Source: Pseudomonas mandelii (GTDB lineage Bacteria > Pseudomonadota > Gammaproteobacteria > Pseudomonadales > Pseudomonadaceae). Taken from it: DNA of 64,000 bases. Below the pieces are notes generated by a model. The model was not told the origin of the DNA. It did not search any database and saw only the letters and a program-made list of their open reading frames with translations. Below are positions 40,291-49,039 of this stretch, piece after piece (within the stretch, counting starts at the first letter, position 1; each line of letters opens with the position of its first letter). The position numbers and the translations under genes are program-made. Location of the stretch: the NCBI RefSeq assembly GCF_006438925.1, contig NZ_RCZA01000010.1, positions 124,001 to 188,000 of the forward strand. The letters run 5' to 3'.

Positions 40291-41085
40291 CTATCGCCCG
40301 CTAAACACCGCCGGCCTGCGCTCGGTGAAGGCCGCCAGCCCTTCAGTGAAATCGGCACTTTCGCAGGCCTGTCGCCGCAGTTCCGCAATCTGCTCCATCG
40401 CCTGCACGGGCATCGGTTGCAGGTCTTCCAGAATGCGCAATTGCTCCTTCACCGCCGCAATGGCCAGCGGCGCTTTGGCGGCGATGCCTTGGGCCATGTC
40501 GAGCGCCGTCGATTCCAGCGCGTCGCTGTCGACCAGCCTGTTCACCAAACCAAACCTTTCAGCGCGTTCGGCATCAAGCTTTTGCGCCGTGAAGAACATT
40601 TCCTTCAGCACATGGATCGGCAAGTTGTTGAAGAACCGCAGCAACCCGCTGGTGGTGTAGGGCAAGCCGATGTTTGCAGGAGTCATTGCGAAGCTGGCGC
40701 TGTGGTCGGCAACGACCAGGTCGCAGCTCATGGCCAGGTCGACCGCTCCGCCCCATACCGAACCGGAAATCAGCGCGATCACCACGCCGGGGTAGGCGCG
40801 GATGCGGCGCAATACCTGTTCGAGGGGTTTGCCGTAGGCAATCGGGTCGCGGTCATGTTGCAGTTCGCGAATGTCGTGACCGGCGCTCCACACCGGCTGG
40901 CCCACTTCGCTGCCGAGTATCACCACGGGGACGCGTTGAGAGGCGAGGGCGGCGAGGCTTTCGTCGAGGGATGCCAGCAACTGCGCGCAGAGGGCGTTGC
41001 GGTGGGTGGAGTTGCTGAACACCACCCGCGCGATGCGTTCATCGACGATGTTGACGGTCACGGTGGCAGAGGAGGTTGGGTTCAT
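40291..41085 (-). CDS. Methylmalonyl-CoA decarboxylase-like enoyl-CoA hydratase-family enzyme
   Basis: A 264-residue crotonase-fold protein. Blocks such as SAGHDIREL, ISGSVWGGAVDLAMSCDLVVA, FAMTPANIGLPY, LKEMFFTAQ and KAPLAIAAVKEQLR match E. coli methylmalonyl-CoA decarboxylase (ScpB/YgfG) well, by memory of that sequence. It would decarboxylate a branched or unbranched malonyl-CoA type thioester. The gene overlaps the CoA-transferase gene by 4 bases, which fits activation followed by decarboxylation. Confidence 0.8.
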   Translation of the reverse strand: MNPTSSATVTVNIVDERIARVVFSNSTHRNALCAQLLASLDESLAALASQRVPVVILGSEVGQPVWSAGHDIRELQHDRDPIAYGKPLEQVLRRIRAYPGVVIALISGSVWGGAVDLAMSCDLVVADHSASFAMTPANIGLPYTTSGLLRFFNNLPIHVLKEMFFTAQKLDAERAERFGLVNRLVDSDALESTALDMAQGIAAKAPLAIAAVKEQLRILEDLQPMPVQAMEQIAELRRQACESADFTEGLAAFTERRPAVFSGR

Positions 41086-42308
41086 GGGGCGGTTCCTGTT
41101 GAGTGTGCGGGCGAATCGTCGGTGTCCTGGAACACGACCTTGGCGGCGAGCAGTGCGTTGATCGATGCGGCATCGAAACCGGCTTCGCGCAGGACTTCGA
41201 TGGTGTGTTCGCCCAGGAGCGGCGGCGGGCGGCTGGCGGCTCCGTCAGTGGCGCAGAACACCGGTGTCACTACCTGACGCAATGCGCCCAGTGTCGGGTG
41301 CGTGAGTGTCTCGGTCAGTTGGCTGTGCAGCACTTGCGGGTCGTCGAACACTTCGTCGAGCGTGTTGATCGGACCGGCGGGCAATCCTGCCTCGACGAAC
41401 AGCGTGGTCCATTCGAGTTTGCTGCGGGTTTTCAAGCGGCTTTCCAGAATCTCCCGCAACTCGTCACGCCGTTCGACGCGTGCTTCGTTGGTGGCAAATC
41501 GCGGGTCATCCGGCAATTCGGGTAAATCGAGCAGCACGCACAAACGCCCCCACATGGCTGACGTGATCGGCGCCAGATTCAGCGGGCCGTCCAGCGTCTG
41601 GAACACACCATAAGGCGCAATCACCGAATGCGCATTGCCGGTACGACGCGGCACATCACCCAGGCTGAGATAGCGTTGACCGTGCACACTCAACAACCCG
41701 ACCAGACTGGCCAGTAACGAGGTGCTGACGTGCTGGCCTTGCCCGGTCGTCGAGCGCTCCAGCAGCGCCGCCAACACCGCCGTCACCAGCCACATGCCCG
41801 AGGTCAAATCGCCAATAGCGGTGCCGGTACGCATGGGGTCGCCATCGACGAAACCGGTCAGGCTCATCAACCCCGAATAACCCTGGGCAATCTGGTCGAA
41901 ACCCGGCCAGCTGCTCATCGGCCCGTCGGCGCCAAAGGCGTTGATGCTGCCCATGATCAGCCGCGGGTTGCGGGCGCTGAGCACGTCATAACCGAGCCCC
42001 ATACTCTCCAGCGTGCCGGGTTTGAAGTTCTCGATGACGACGTCGGCGTCATCGATCAGCCGCTGGATCGTGGCCAATCCCTGGGGATTGCGGAAGTCGA
42101 TGCACAGGCCGCGCTTGTTGCGGTTACACGACAGGTAGTAAGTGCTCACGCCCCGGTCAAACGGGCCCCAGGTGCGGCTCATGTCTCCGGTCGGGCCGGG
42201 CTCGACCTTGATCACATCGGCCCCGAGGTCCGCCAGCACCATGGTGCAGAACGGCCCCGACAGCGCGCGACTCAGATCAACAATCTTCACGCCTTGCAAA
42301 GCTTGCAT
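41082..42308 (-). CDS. Family III (CaiB/BaiF) CoA-transferase
   Basis: A 408-residue class III CoA-transferase: start block VKIVDLSRALSGPFCTMVLADLGADVIKVE, the catalytic Asp in the FDQIAQGYSGLMSLTG region, and GVFQTLDGPLNLA. It moves CoA between acids and would activate the imported acid. The ATG at 42308 is preferred to a TTG 12 bases upstream, because GGAG lies 6 bases before the ATG. It sits between the importer and the decarboxylase-like enzyme. Confidence 0.88.
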   Translation of the reverse strand: MQALQGVKIVDLSRALSGPFCTMVLADLGADVIKVEPGPTGDMSRTWGPFDRGVSTYYLSCNRNKRGLCIDFRNPQGLATIQRLIDDADVVIENFKPGTLESMGLGYDVLSARNPRLIMGSINAFGADGPMSSWPGFDQIAQGYSGLMSLTGFVDGDPMRTGTAIGDLTSGMWLVTAVLAALLERSTTGQGQHVSTSLLASLVGLLSVHGQRYLSLGDVPRRTGNAHSVIAPYGVFQTLDGPLNLAPITSAMWGRLCVLLDLPELPDDPRFATNEARVERRDELREILESRLKTRSKLEWTTLFVEAGLPAGPINTLDEVFDDPQVLHSQLTETLTHPTLGALRQVVTPVFCATDGAASRPPPLLGEHTIEVLREAGFDAASINALLAAKVVFQDTDDSPAHSTGTAP

Positions 42309-42338
42309 AGGGTTCTCCAATGAATGGTCAGGTGCGTG

Positions 42339-43664
42339 TTATTGCGGCAAGGTTTGATCACGGGTTTCGACGGCAAACGGCAGGATCAGAATGCCGACCA
42401 CGAAGGCCGCGGCCGTCCAGGCGATGGGCGCGCCGAGCGAGCCGTACCAGTGAATCGCCGCGGCCAGCAGGAAGTTGACGCCGGCGCCGATGAAGCGGCC
42501 GACCGAGGCATTGAAGGCGAAGGCCGTGGCGCGGATCCGGGTCGGATACTGCTCGGGCAGCCAGAGCGAGAAAATCGCGAAGTTGCCGCCGAAGAAACCG
42601 AGGAACACCAGCGACACCATGAACAGGTGAAGGCCATCGTCCATATAGAACACCCAGCCGAATGCGACGATGATCGATGCCGCCATGCCGGCGAAATAGA
42701 TCCCCAGCGCCACCCGTCGACCCAGTCGTTCGGCCAGCCAGGGCGCCACCAGGCAACCCAGAATCGTGCTGAGCGACAGCACCGCCGCACCGATGGAGGC
42801 GAGGTGCACCGCGCCGACGTGATCAATGCCCGCCTGGGTGGCCAGCGTGACGACGGCCGTTGCTTCGTACACCGAGCCGGCCCACAAACCGACGATGGCG
42901 ACCCCGACCAATAAAGAGCTGGTCAACGTGCGGCGCCGAAAGGCCGGGGCAAAGATTTCCCACCACGACGCGCGGGTTGCAGGCTTCAATTCCGGGGTTT
43001 TGATGTTGAGCGCAGCGTTGCGCACCTGGCCCGGCTCTTTCACTTTCAGCGCGGTATAGATCGCAATGAACGCCGGGAACAGACCGCAGAGAAACATCAC
43101 ACGCCAGCCATAGGTGGCGCCGACGGTGTAGTTCAACAGCGCGGCAATGAAGAAGCCAAAGTAGTAGCCGGTTTGCAGATAACCCGCGCCCATCTTGCGC
43201 CGGTCTTCCGGCCAGCTCTCGGCGACATAGGTGCCGGCGAGTGCCCACTCGCCGCCGACGCCAATCCCGGCGATCAGCCGGAACGCCGCCAGTTGCCAGA
43301 TGTTCTCCGAGAACGCCGCCGCGCCGGTAAACAGCGAGTAGACAAGAATGCTGGCGGCGAGCATTTTCACTCGGCCAAAACGGTCGGCGAGCGGCCCCCA
43401 GATGAACGACATCCCCCAGCCGATCAGAAACAACCCGAACGTGATCGACCCGTACATGGCGATGTTGGTGGCGGTCGGCTCAATGCCCGAGGCGGGCAGC
43501 AGCTCGGTCAGGGCTGGAATCAACACCAGGGCGAAGATCACTGAATCCACGCCATCCAGAACCCATCCCACGTAAACCGTCCAGAAGCCGCGAATCTGCT
43601 CGCGGGTCAGGGGCGTCTTGATGGGCTTCACGCTCGTTGCTGATGCTGTTAACACTCTAGACAT
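42339..43664 (-). CDS. MFS importer (metabolite:H+ symporter type)
   Basis: A 441-residue, 12-helix transporter. The cytoplasmic loop 2-3 motif is GPLADRFGRVKML, and WLPEQYPTRIRATAFAFNASVGR is typical of the sugar-porter-like/AAHS-type metabolite symporters. RLIAGIGVGGEWALAGTYVAE lies in helix 4. It is the first gene of the module and likely imports a carboxylic acid. It starts 166 bases from the divergent LysR gene. Confidence 0.87.
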   Translation of the reverse strand: MSRVLTASATSVKPIKTPLTREQIRGFWTVYVGWVLDGVDSVIFALVLIPALTELLPASGIEPTATNIAMYGSITFGLFLIGWGMSFIWGPLADRFGRVKMLAASILVYSLFTGAAAFSENIWQLAAFRLIAGIGVGGEWALAGTYVAESWPEDRRKMGAGYLQTGYYFGFFIAALLNYTVGATYGWRVMFLCGLFPAFIAIYTALKVKEPGQVRNAALNIKTPELKPATRASWWEIFAPAFRRRTLTSSLLVGVAIVGLWAGSVYEATAVVTLATQAGIDHVGAVHLASIGAAVLSLSTILGCLVAPWLAERLGRRVALGIYFAGMAASIIVAFGWVFYMDDGLHLFMVSLVFLGFFGGNFAIFSLWLPEQYPTRIRATAFAFNASVGRFIGAGVNFLLAAAIHWYGSLGAPIAWTAAAFVVGILILPFAVETRDQTLPQ

Positions 43665-43762
43665 TGAGATCTCCCATTGACCTTGATCAGGCCTATAGAA
43701 GCGCTGCTTGCCGTTGGCGGCCGTTGGCGCTTCGTTTGTTGTGAGACGAGTCTAGGCGTCGT

Positions 43763-43787
43763 ATCTCATAAGCTTCAAATATGATAT
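43763..43787. promoter_or_regulatory. Candidate LysR-type binding site
   Basis: ATCTCATA (43763-43770) and TATGATAT (43780-43787) form an inverted repeat with one mismatch around 9 bases, midway between the divergent MFS and LysR genes. The T-N11-A requirement of LysR sites can be met within it. Confidence 0.45.
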
Positions 43788-43830
43788 TCCTCTACTTCCA
43801 TCGGAAAGTTATATGGCTTTGGAGGGATGC

Positions 43831-44748
43831 ATGGACCTGCGCCAGTTGCGGTATTTCATCAAAGTGGTCGAGTGCGGCAACATCACCCGCGCCAGCGAAG
43901 TGCTGCACATCGCGCAGCCCGCGATCAGCCAGCAGATGCGTAATCTGGAACTGGACATGGACATGCAACTGCTCGAGCGCAGCGTGCATGGCGTCGTGCC
44001 CACGGCGGCCGGGCAGACGCTGTATCGGCATGCCATCGAACTGTTGCGCCAGGCCGACGGCACCCAGGAACTGCTGCGTCAGGACGCCGAATTCCCGCAG
44101 GGCAAAGTGTCGGTCGGCATGCCGTCGAGTACCGCACGCATGCTGGCCATTCCGCTCGCACGCACGATTCGCAGTCGCTACCCAGGCATCAAGCTGGAGT
44201 TGATTGATGCACCGAGTGCTGACCTGGGGCGCCTCATCACAGTGGGGCGGGTGGCATTGGCGGTGAATGTCGATGCGGTCGAAACCCGTGGCATGGCCAT
44301 GCAGCGGCTGTTCACCGAAACGCTGTACCTGGTGGCGTGGCCCGAGTTTTCATTACCGGATGGGCCGGTGTCGATCGAGGCGTTGGCGAAGATGCCGCTG
44401 GTGCTGCCCTGTGCGCCGAACACGATTCGCAGCCGGGTCGAGTCGGCCTTCCAGGAGGCGGGCCTGCACTGTGAGGTTGAGTTCGAGGCCAACTCCACGG
44501 ACCTGTTGTTCTCGGCCGTCCTGGCCAAACTGGGCGTGACTATCCTGCCGTGGGCGGCCGCGCATGTTGAACTTGAACAACACAGGCTCAAACTGGCCAG
44601 GATCGATCATCGATTGTTCACCCGTGATCTTTCGCTGTGCTGGCATGACACGGTCGTCGAGAGCAACGCGGTGCAAAAGGTCAAAGCGACCATTTTTGAA
44701 CTGTTCAAAGACTTCGGGCGGCAGCCGGGGTGGGCGGCTGGGCGATGA
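43831..44748 (+). CDS. LysR-family regulator of the CoA-transferase module
   Basis: A 305-residue LysR protein. The HTH is at about residues 3-60 (MDLRQLRYFIKVVECGNITR; SEVLHIAQPAISQQMRNLE), followed by a periplasmic-binding-like effector domain. The NITRASEVLHIAQPA sequence type is typical of Nac/CbbR-like members. The ATG at 43831 is chosen because GGAGGG lies just before it and the family start MDLRQL matches. It is divergent from the MFS gene and probably activates that operon when the acid or its CoA ester is present. Confidence 0.9.
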   Translation: MDLRQLRYFIKVVECGNITRASEVLHIAQPAISQQMRNLELDMDMQLLERSVHGVVPTAAGQTLYRHAIELLRQADGTQELLRQDAEFPQGKVSVGMPSSTARMLAIPLARTIRSRYPGIKLELIDAPSADLGRLITVGRVALAVNVDAVETRGMAMQRLFTETLYLVAWPEFSLPDGPVSIEALAKMPLVLPCAPNTIRSRVESAFQEAGLHCEVEFEANSTDLLFSAVLAKLGVTILPWAAAHVELEQHRLKLARIDHRLFTRDLSLCWHDTVVESNAVQKVKATIFELFKDFGRQPGWAAGR

Positions 44749-44858
44749 CGTTGTGAGGGCTGCCTTTTGTCGGTGTGCCTGAACCGGACTCGCAATCGGT
44801 TGATCCATGTAGAAGGACTCAGGAGCCGTCGTCATTCTCCGATTGAGGAACTCAAACC

Positions 44859-45512
44859 ATGCAACCCAAGGCACACCAGCGATACGACCTGACGCTGCTG
44901 ATGCTGTTTGTGTTGATCGTCGTGGTGTCGGGTTATTCACCCCGCAGCCGAGTGGATTGGGCACTGGAAAATCTACTGGTGTTGTTACTGGTGGGCGCGC
45001 TGGTGGCTGTCTCTGGCCGGTTTCGCCTGTCGGCTGTTTCCATCAGCCTGGTATTCGTTTTCCTGTGCATTCACGAACTGGGTTCTCACTACACCTACGC
45101 CAAGGTGCCATATGACCAATGGTGTTCAGCCTTGACCGGGGTCAGCTTCGATAAAGCGCTGGGTTTTCATCGCAATCATTTTGATCGGCTGGTCCATCTG
45201 AGTTACGGGCTGTTGATGGTCTATCCCATTCGAGAAGTGCTGGTGCGACTGACGCCGTTACGGGGTTTCTGGCTGGTGTTTATGGCGTTGAACATCATTC
45301 TCTCGACATCGGCCATTTACGAACTGGTGGAATGGATTGGTGGCGCCTACCTGGGCGACGACACCTCGCGTGCCTTCGTCGGCGCGCAGAACGATCCCTG
45401 GGATTCACAGAAAGACATGGCGTTGGCGGTGGCCGGAGCCTTCGTCAGCGAGTGTGTGGTTTTGCTGTGCCAGCAAAAGCGCGCCGTTCCTCAGGCCGAG
45501 CAACCGTTTTAA
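44859..45512 (+). CDS. DUF2238 (YjdF-type) inner-membrane protein
   Basis: A 217-residue membrane protein with about six helices. Family marks include IHELGSHYTYAKVPYD, RNHFDRLVHLSYGLL, and the late YELVEWIGGAYLGDD...GAQNDPWDSQKDMALA block. Conserved His, Glu and Asp residues at membrane edges suggest metal binding, but no function is established for the family. GAGGAA lies 8 bases before the ATG. It stands alone. Confidence 0.85.
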   Translation: MQPKAHQRYDLTLLMLFVLIVVVSGYSPRSRVDWALENLLVLLLVGALVAVSGRFRLSAVSISLVFVFLCIHELGSHYTYAKVPYDQWCSALTGVSFDKALGFHRNHFDRLVHLSYGLLMVYPIREVLVRLTPLRGFWLVFMALNIILSTSAIYELVEWIGGAYLGDDTSRAFVGAQNDPWDSQKDMALAVAGAFVSECVVLLCQQKRAVPQAEQPF

Positions 45513-45694
45513 ATCACCCGATAAGAAAAACCGATACCCGCTTAAGGATTTCCCAGAGGCGGGGCAGGCACCTGCGGCTTTAGAGTCACGCCCAACATTC
45601 GAATGTCGGGTGGCCTCCTTCGTGATCGGTCGTCGTGAGATAGACTCAACAGCGAACATCCGACGGTGGGAGTGACAACGGTGGCGGGATTGCG

Positions 45695-46915
45695 ATGGAC
45701 TCGCTGATCACGGCTGCAGCGCAGGCGCTGGCTGCGGGTGATCCGCTCGGCGTGCTGAACCGGGTCGCGTTGCGCGACGATGCGCCGGCGCTGGCGTTGC
45801 GCGGGATTGCGATGGCGCAACTCGGCGACTTGGTGCGGGCCAAGGCACTGGTACAGAAGGCGGCGCGGGCCTTCGGGCCGAAGGAGGCCCTGGCTCGGGC
45901 ACGGTGCGTGGTCGCCGAGGCCGAGATCGCGCTGGCTTCCCGGGAGTTGGGCTGGCCGGTGAAGGCACTCGAGGCGGCGCGGGTGACGCTTGAGACGCAC
46001 GGCGATCGAGTGAACGCCGCTCATGCGCGGTATCTGCAGATTCGGCGTTTGCTGCTGATCGGGCATCTCGAAGAGGCCGACGTGCTGCTCGCCGAGCTTG
46101 ACCCCGCGACCTTGCCACCGGCCTTGCGCGCCGCCCACGAACTGGTCGTGGCGGGGATCGCGATGCGCCGACTCGAGACGAACAAGGCGCGGTCTGCACT
46201 CACTAGAGCCGAGCACGCTGCGCGCGACGCCGATATTCCTGCGCTGACGGCCGAGGTGGAAAACGCTGCCCATGTCCTGAACACGCCCGTCGCGCGTTTG
46301 ATTGCCCGTGGCGAAGAACGGCCTCTGTTGCTGGATGAGGTTGAAGCGTTGCTCGCGTCCACGTCGTTGGTCGTGGACGCGTGTCGCTACGTGGTGCGTG
46401 GCGCTGGCATGTCGGTTTCCCTCGCCACACGCCCGGTCTTGTTCGCCCTCGCACGGGCACTGGCCGAAGCGTGGCCGGCCGACGTGTCGAGGGAAACGCT
46501 GATTACCCAGGCCTTTCGTTTGAAGCACGCCGATGAGTCCCTTCGCGCCCGATTGAGAGTCGAAGTCGGGCGACTGCGTGCGGCGCTGAAACCCTTGGCC
46601 GGCGTGACGGCTACCCAGCGCGGGTTTGCGCTGGTGTCGCTGGTTGCCTCTGACGTTGTGGTGCTGGCGCAACACGTCGAAGAGAAGCACGGGTCGGTGT
46701 TCGCTTTCCTCGTCGACGGTGAATCGTGGTCGAGCTCGGCCCTGGCACTGGCCCTCGGCGCCAGCCAGCGGACGGTGCAACGGGCGCTCGATGAACTGGC
46801 ACGCGCGGGCAAGGTGCAGTCGTTCGGTCGCGGTCGGGCACGTCGCTGGATGACCCCGCCGGTGCCGGGTTTCGCGACGACCTTGTTACTCCCGGTGCCG
46901 CTGCCGGGTGACTAG
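45695..46915 (+). CDS. TPR-like protein with C-terminal HTH (putative regulator)
   Basis: A 406-residue protein, Ala/Arg/Leu rich. Residues about 1-210 form helical repeats of TPR character. The last 80 residues contain a winged HTH (SSALALALGASQRTVQRALDELARAGKVQSFGRGRARRWM), typical of a helix-turn-helix DNA binder. It is followed after 36 bases by a propeller protein on the same strand; the pair may form an operon. The signal sensed is unknown. Confidence 0.7.
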   Translation: MDSLITAAAQALAAGDPLGVLNRVALRDDAPALALRGIAMAQLGDLVRAKALVQKAARAFGPKEALARARCVVAEAEIALASRELGWPVKALEAARVTLETHGDRVNAAHARYLQIRRLLLIGHLEEADVLLAELDPATLPPALRAAHELVVAGIAMRRLETNKARSALTRAEHAARDADIPALTAEVENAAHVLNTPVARLIARGEERPLLLDEVEALLASTSLVVDACRYVVRGAGMSVSLATRPVLFALARALAEAWPADVSRETLITQAFRLKHADESLRARLRVEVGRLRAALKPLAGVTATQRGFALVSLVASDVVVLAQHVEEKHGSVFAFLVDGESWSSSALALALGASQRTVQRALDELARAGKVQSFGRGRARRWMTPPVPGFATTLLLPVPLPGD

Positions 46916-46951
46916 GATGAACGTCACCCACCCGTAACGAGGAATGCCAAC

Positions 46952-47581
46952 ATGAAACAGACAGCAGCTCAAATCCTCCGTGAATATGGACCCTTTGCCG
47001 GTGTCGACAAGGTGCATGGTGTCACCTGGGACGGCCAGCACGTGTGGTTTGCCACCGGCGACAAACTCAACGCCCTGGACCCGGCGAGCGGCAAGACACT
47101 GCGTTCAATCGACGTCGCCGCTCATGCCGGCACCGCCTTCGACGGCCAGCACCTGTTCCAGATCGCCGAGGACCGCATCCAGAAAATTGACCCGCAGACC
47201 GGCCGTGTACTCGCGACAATCCCGGCGCCTGGCGACAGTGACTCAGGGCTGACGTGGGCGGAAGGTTCGCTGTGGGTCGGCGAGTATCGGGATCGCAAGA
47301 TTCATCAGATCGACCCCGAGACCGGCGCGATTCTGCGCACCCTTGAATCCAACCGCTTCGTCACCGGGGTGACCTGGGTCGAGGGGCAGCTGTGGCATGG
47401 CACCTGGGAAGAAGACGAGAGTGAGTTACGCCATATCGCTTCGACCACCGGCGAGGTGCTGGAGAGCGTGAAACTGCCGGCCGGCGTCGGGGTGTCGGGG
47501 CTTGAATCGGATGGCGGCGAGCAGTTTTTCTGCGGCGGCGGTGGCAGTGGAAAGGTGAGGGCGGTGCGGCGCCCCAAATAA
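46952..47581 (+). CDS. Glutamine cyclotransferase/SMP-30-like beta-propeller protein
   Basis: A 209-residue protein of about five propeller repeats, each with a G-x-x-W/L-W-x-G strand and a D-P-x-T-G turn (ALDPASGKTL, KIDPQTGRVL, QIDPETGAIL). No signal peptide is present. Such propellers include glutaminyl cyclase-like and Vgb-like proteins; catalytic residues cannot be matched. GAGGAA is 8 bases upstream. It follows the HTH protein gene and may be under its control or be its partner. Confidence 0.68.
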   Translation: MKQTAAQILREYGPFAGVDKVHGVTWDGQHVWFATGDKLNALDPASGKTLRSIDVAAHAGTAFDGQHLFQIAEDRIQKIDPQTGRVLATIPAPGDSDSGLTWAEGSLWVGEYRDRKIHQIDPETGAILRTLESNRFVTGVTWVEGQLWHGTWEEDESELRHIASTTGEVLESVKLPAGVGVSGLESDGGEQFFCGGGGSGKVRAVRRPK

Positions 47582-47597
47582 GGCGCCGCTCAATCAC

Positions 47598-48458
47598 TCA
47601 AGGCGCGCCAAACAACATCGTCCAATAAACGCCTTCATCGCTACGCGCATCCGCCGCATAGGCTGCGCCCATCTGGGTAAACATCGGGTTCATCAGGTTG
47701 GCGCAATGTCCCGGGCTGGCCAGCCAGCCCGACATGGCCTTGCTCGGTGAGCCCTGGCCGGCAGCGATGTTCTCGCCGATCTGCCGGCCCCGGAAACCAG
47801 CGGCTCTGGCCCGGTCTGAAGGCATGTCACCGTCGGGGTCCTGGTGGGCGAAGTAGTTGCCGTAGGCCATCGCCTTGCTGTGCCCCTGCGCCGCAGCGCC
47901 CAGGGCTGCGTTCCAGCCCAATGGCCGTGCGGCGGCAAAGCGCTGACGACCGCAAAGGCGCGGCTTTGAGCGTGCCGCATTGACCTGTGCCAGCAACGCT
48001 TTGCTGACGGCTCGCGAATCACCTATACGACTGTCCAGCACGGGCTGCGCCAGCACCACCTGCCACTCACTCCGGGCGCGACTGACGCCAATGTCGGCAT
48101 ATTGGGTATCGAGCAACGCTCCGCAGTAGTCGCTCTGGAGCATGTCGAAGGCCTCATCGGCATCCTGCGCACCGACCACGCGAATCGTGCGCACTGTCAC
48201 TGCCTGATAGCCGGACGCTTTCAATCTATCCCGCAAACCGCCGCCATAGCCGATCGGCAAGGCCAGGTTCGACTTCAACGCCAGCGGCGATAACGCTCGG
48301 CCGGCGCGTCCTGAGCAGCGATCGGGGTGAGCGCGGTAGTCGTTGATGGCTTCCACCAACTGCCTTTCGGCACCGGCGTGGGCGGGGTTGGCGAACAGGG
48401 AAAACAGAGGAATGAAACAGAGCGAGGCAATGCGAACGGACAGGAGGGTTTGGCGCAT
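47598..48458 (-). CDS. Exported CAP/SCP-domain protein
   Basis: A 286-residue protein with a signal peptide (SVRIASLCFIPLFSLFANPAHAG). Residues about 20-140 form a variable region. The CAP domain follows (about 145-286), with HSKAMAYGNYFAHQDPDGDM, GENIAAGQGSPSKAMSGWLASPGHCANLMNP and VYWTMLFG. The His/Glu pairs that can bind metal are present. Bacterial CAP proteins have no single known function; the extracytoplasmic location is secure. It is convergent with the propeller gene. Confidence 0.85.
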   Translation of the reverse strand: MRQTLLSVRIASLCFIPLFSLFANPAHAGAERQLVEAINDYRAHPDRCSGRAGRALSPLALKSNLALPIGYGGGLRDRLKASGYQAVTVRTIRVVGAQDADEAFDMLQSDYCGALLDTQYADIGVSRARSEWQVVLAQPVLDSRIGDSRAVSKALLAQVNAARSKPRLCGRQRFAAARPLGWNAALGAAAQGHSKAMAYGNYFAHQDPDGDMPSDRARAAGFRGRQIGENIAAGQGSPSKAMSGWLASPGHCANLMNPMFTQMGAAYAADARSDEGVYWTMLFGAP

Positions 48459-48631
48459 GGATGAATAGCTCTGAGCGGGCAAGTGGAATTCACGGCTCGG
48501 CTATGACTGGCGCTTCAACACAAGGTTCACGGGTGCAAGAGACATATTTGCGGTGGGCGCAGTGCGACCGCCAAAGAGGGCGTGGAGGTGTCGTATGATG
48601 GCTTCTTTTTACCCGTCACAAGGACCCGCCC

Positions 48632-49039
48632 ATGCCGTTAAGCAAACGCGATCAGACGCAGATCGAGCGTCGCCTGATTGCCACTCTGACCGAGGCGTGT
48701 GAGACGGCCAAAGTGGACATCGTCGGGTTCTGCTGGCTGACCCACGAGATCGATTACGACCTGTTTCCCTCCAGTCTGCGGGTCATCTGGGTCTTCGATA
48801 CGCAGGCTAATAAAGATCAGGCGCTGGCGAGCGGGCAGGGCGAGCGCATGGTCGAGTTGACTGCCAATGCGTTAAACAAAGCGGACGTTCTCGTCAGCCC
48901 GGTATCGACCCATGTGCAGTTCGATTCTGAAGAAGCCTGCCAGCGCGCCCATGCCGGAAACTGGCAGCAACGTTTGTCGCGCCCGCTCACTTCGAAAACT
49001 TCCTCGCCCCGGCCACGCAAAGGATCACCGCGACGGTAA
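48632..49039 (+). CDS. Conserved protein of unknown function
   Basis: A 135-residue soluble protein (MPLSKRDQTQIERRLIATLT start). The middle part HEIDYDLFPSSLRVIWVFDT and the end QFDSEEACQRAHAGNWQQRL look like a compact alpha/beta domain; the last 18 residues are Ser/Arg/Pro rich. AAGGA lies about 7 bases before the ATG. Its 3' end overlaps the end of the convergent EamA gene by 53 bases, so the basic tail may be a recent extension caused by loss of an earlier stop. Confidence 0.65.
   Translation: MPLSKRDQTQIERRLIATLTEACETAKVDIVGFCWLTHEIDYDLFPSSLRVIWVFDTQANKDQALASGQGERMVELTANALNKADVLVSPVSTHVQFDSEEACQRAHAGNWQQRLSRPLTSKTSSPRPRKGSPRR

Noticed and set aside
45542..46780. Open minus-strand frame of 412 codons opposite the TPR-HTH gene
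   Set aside because: The translation is Arg/Gln/His rich without domains; the plus-strand frame has a recognisable HTH.
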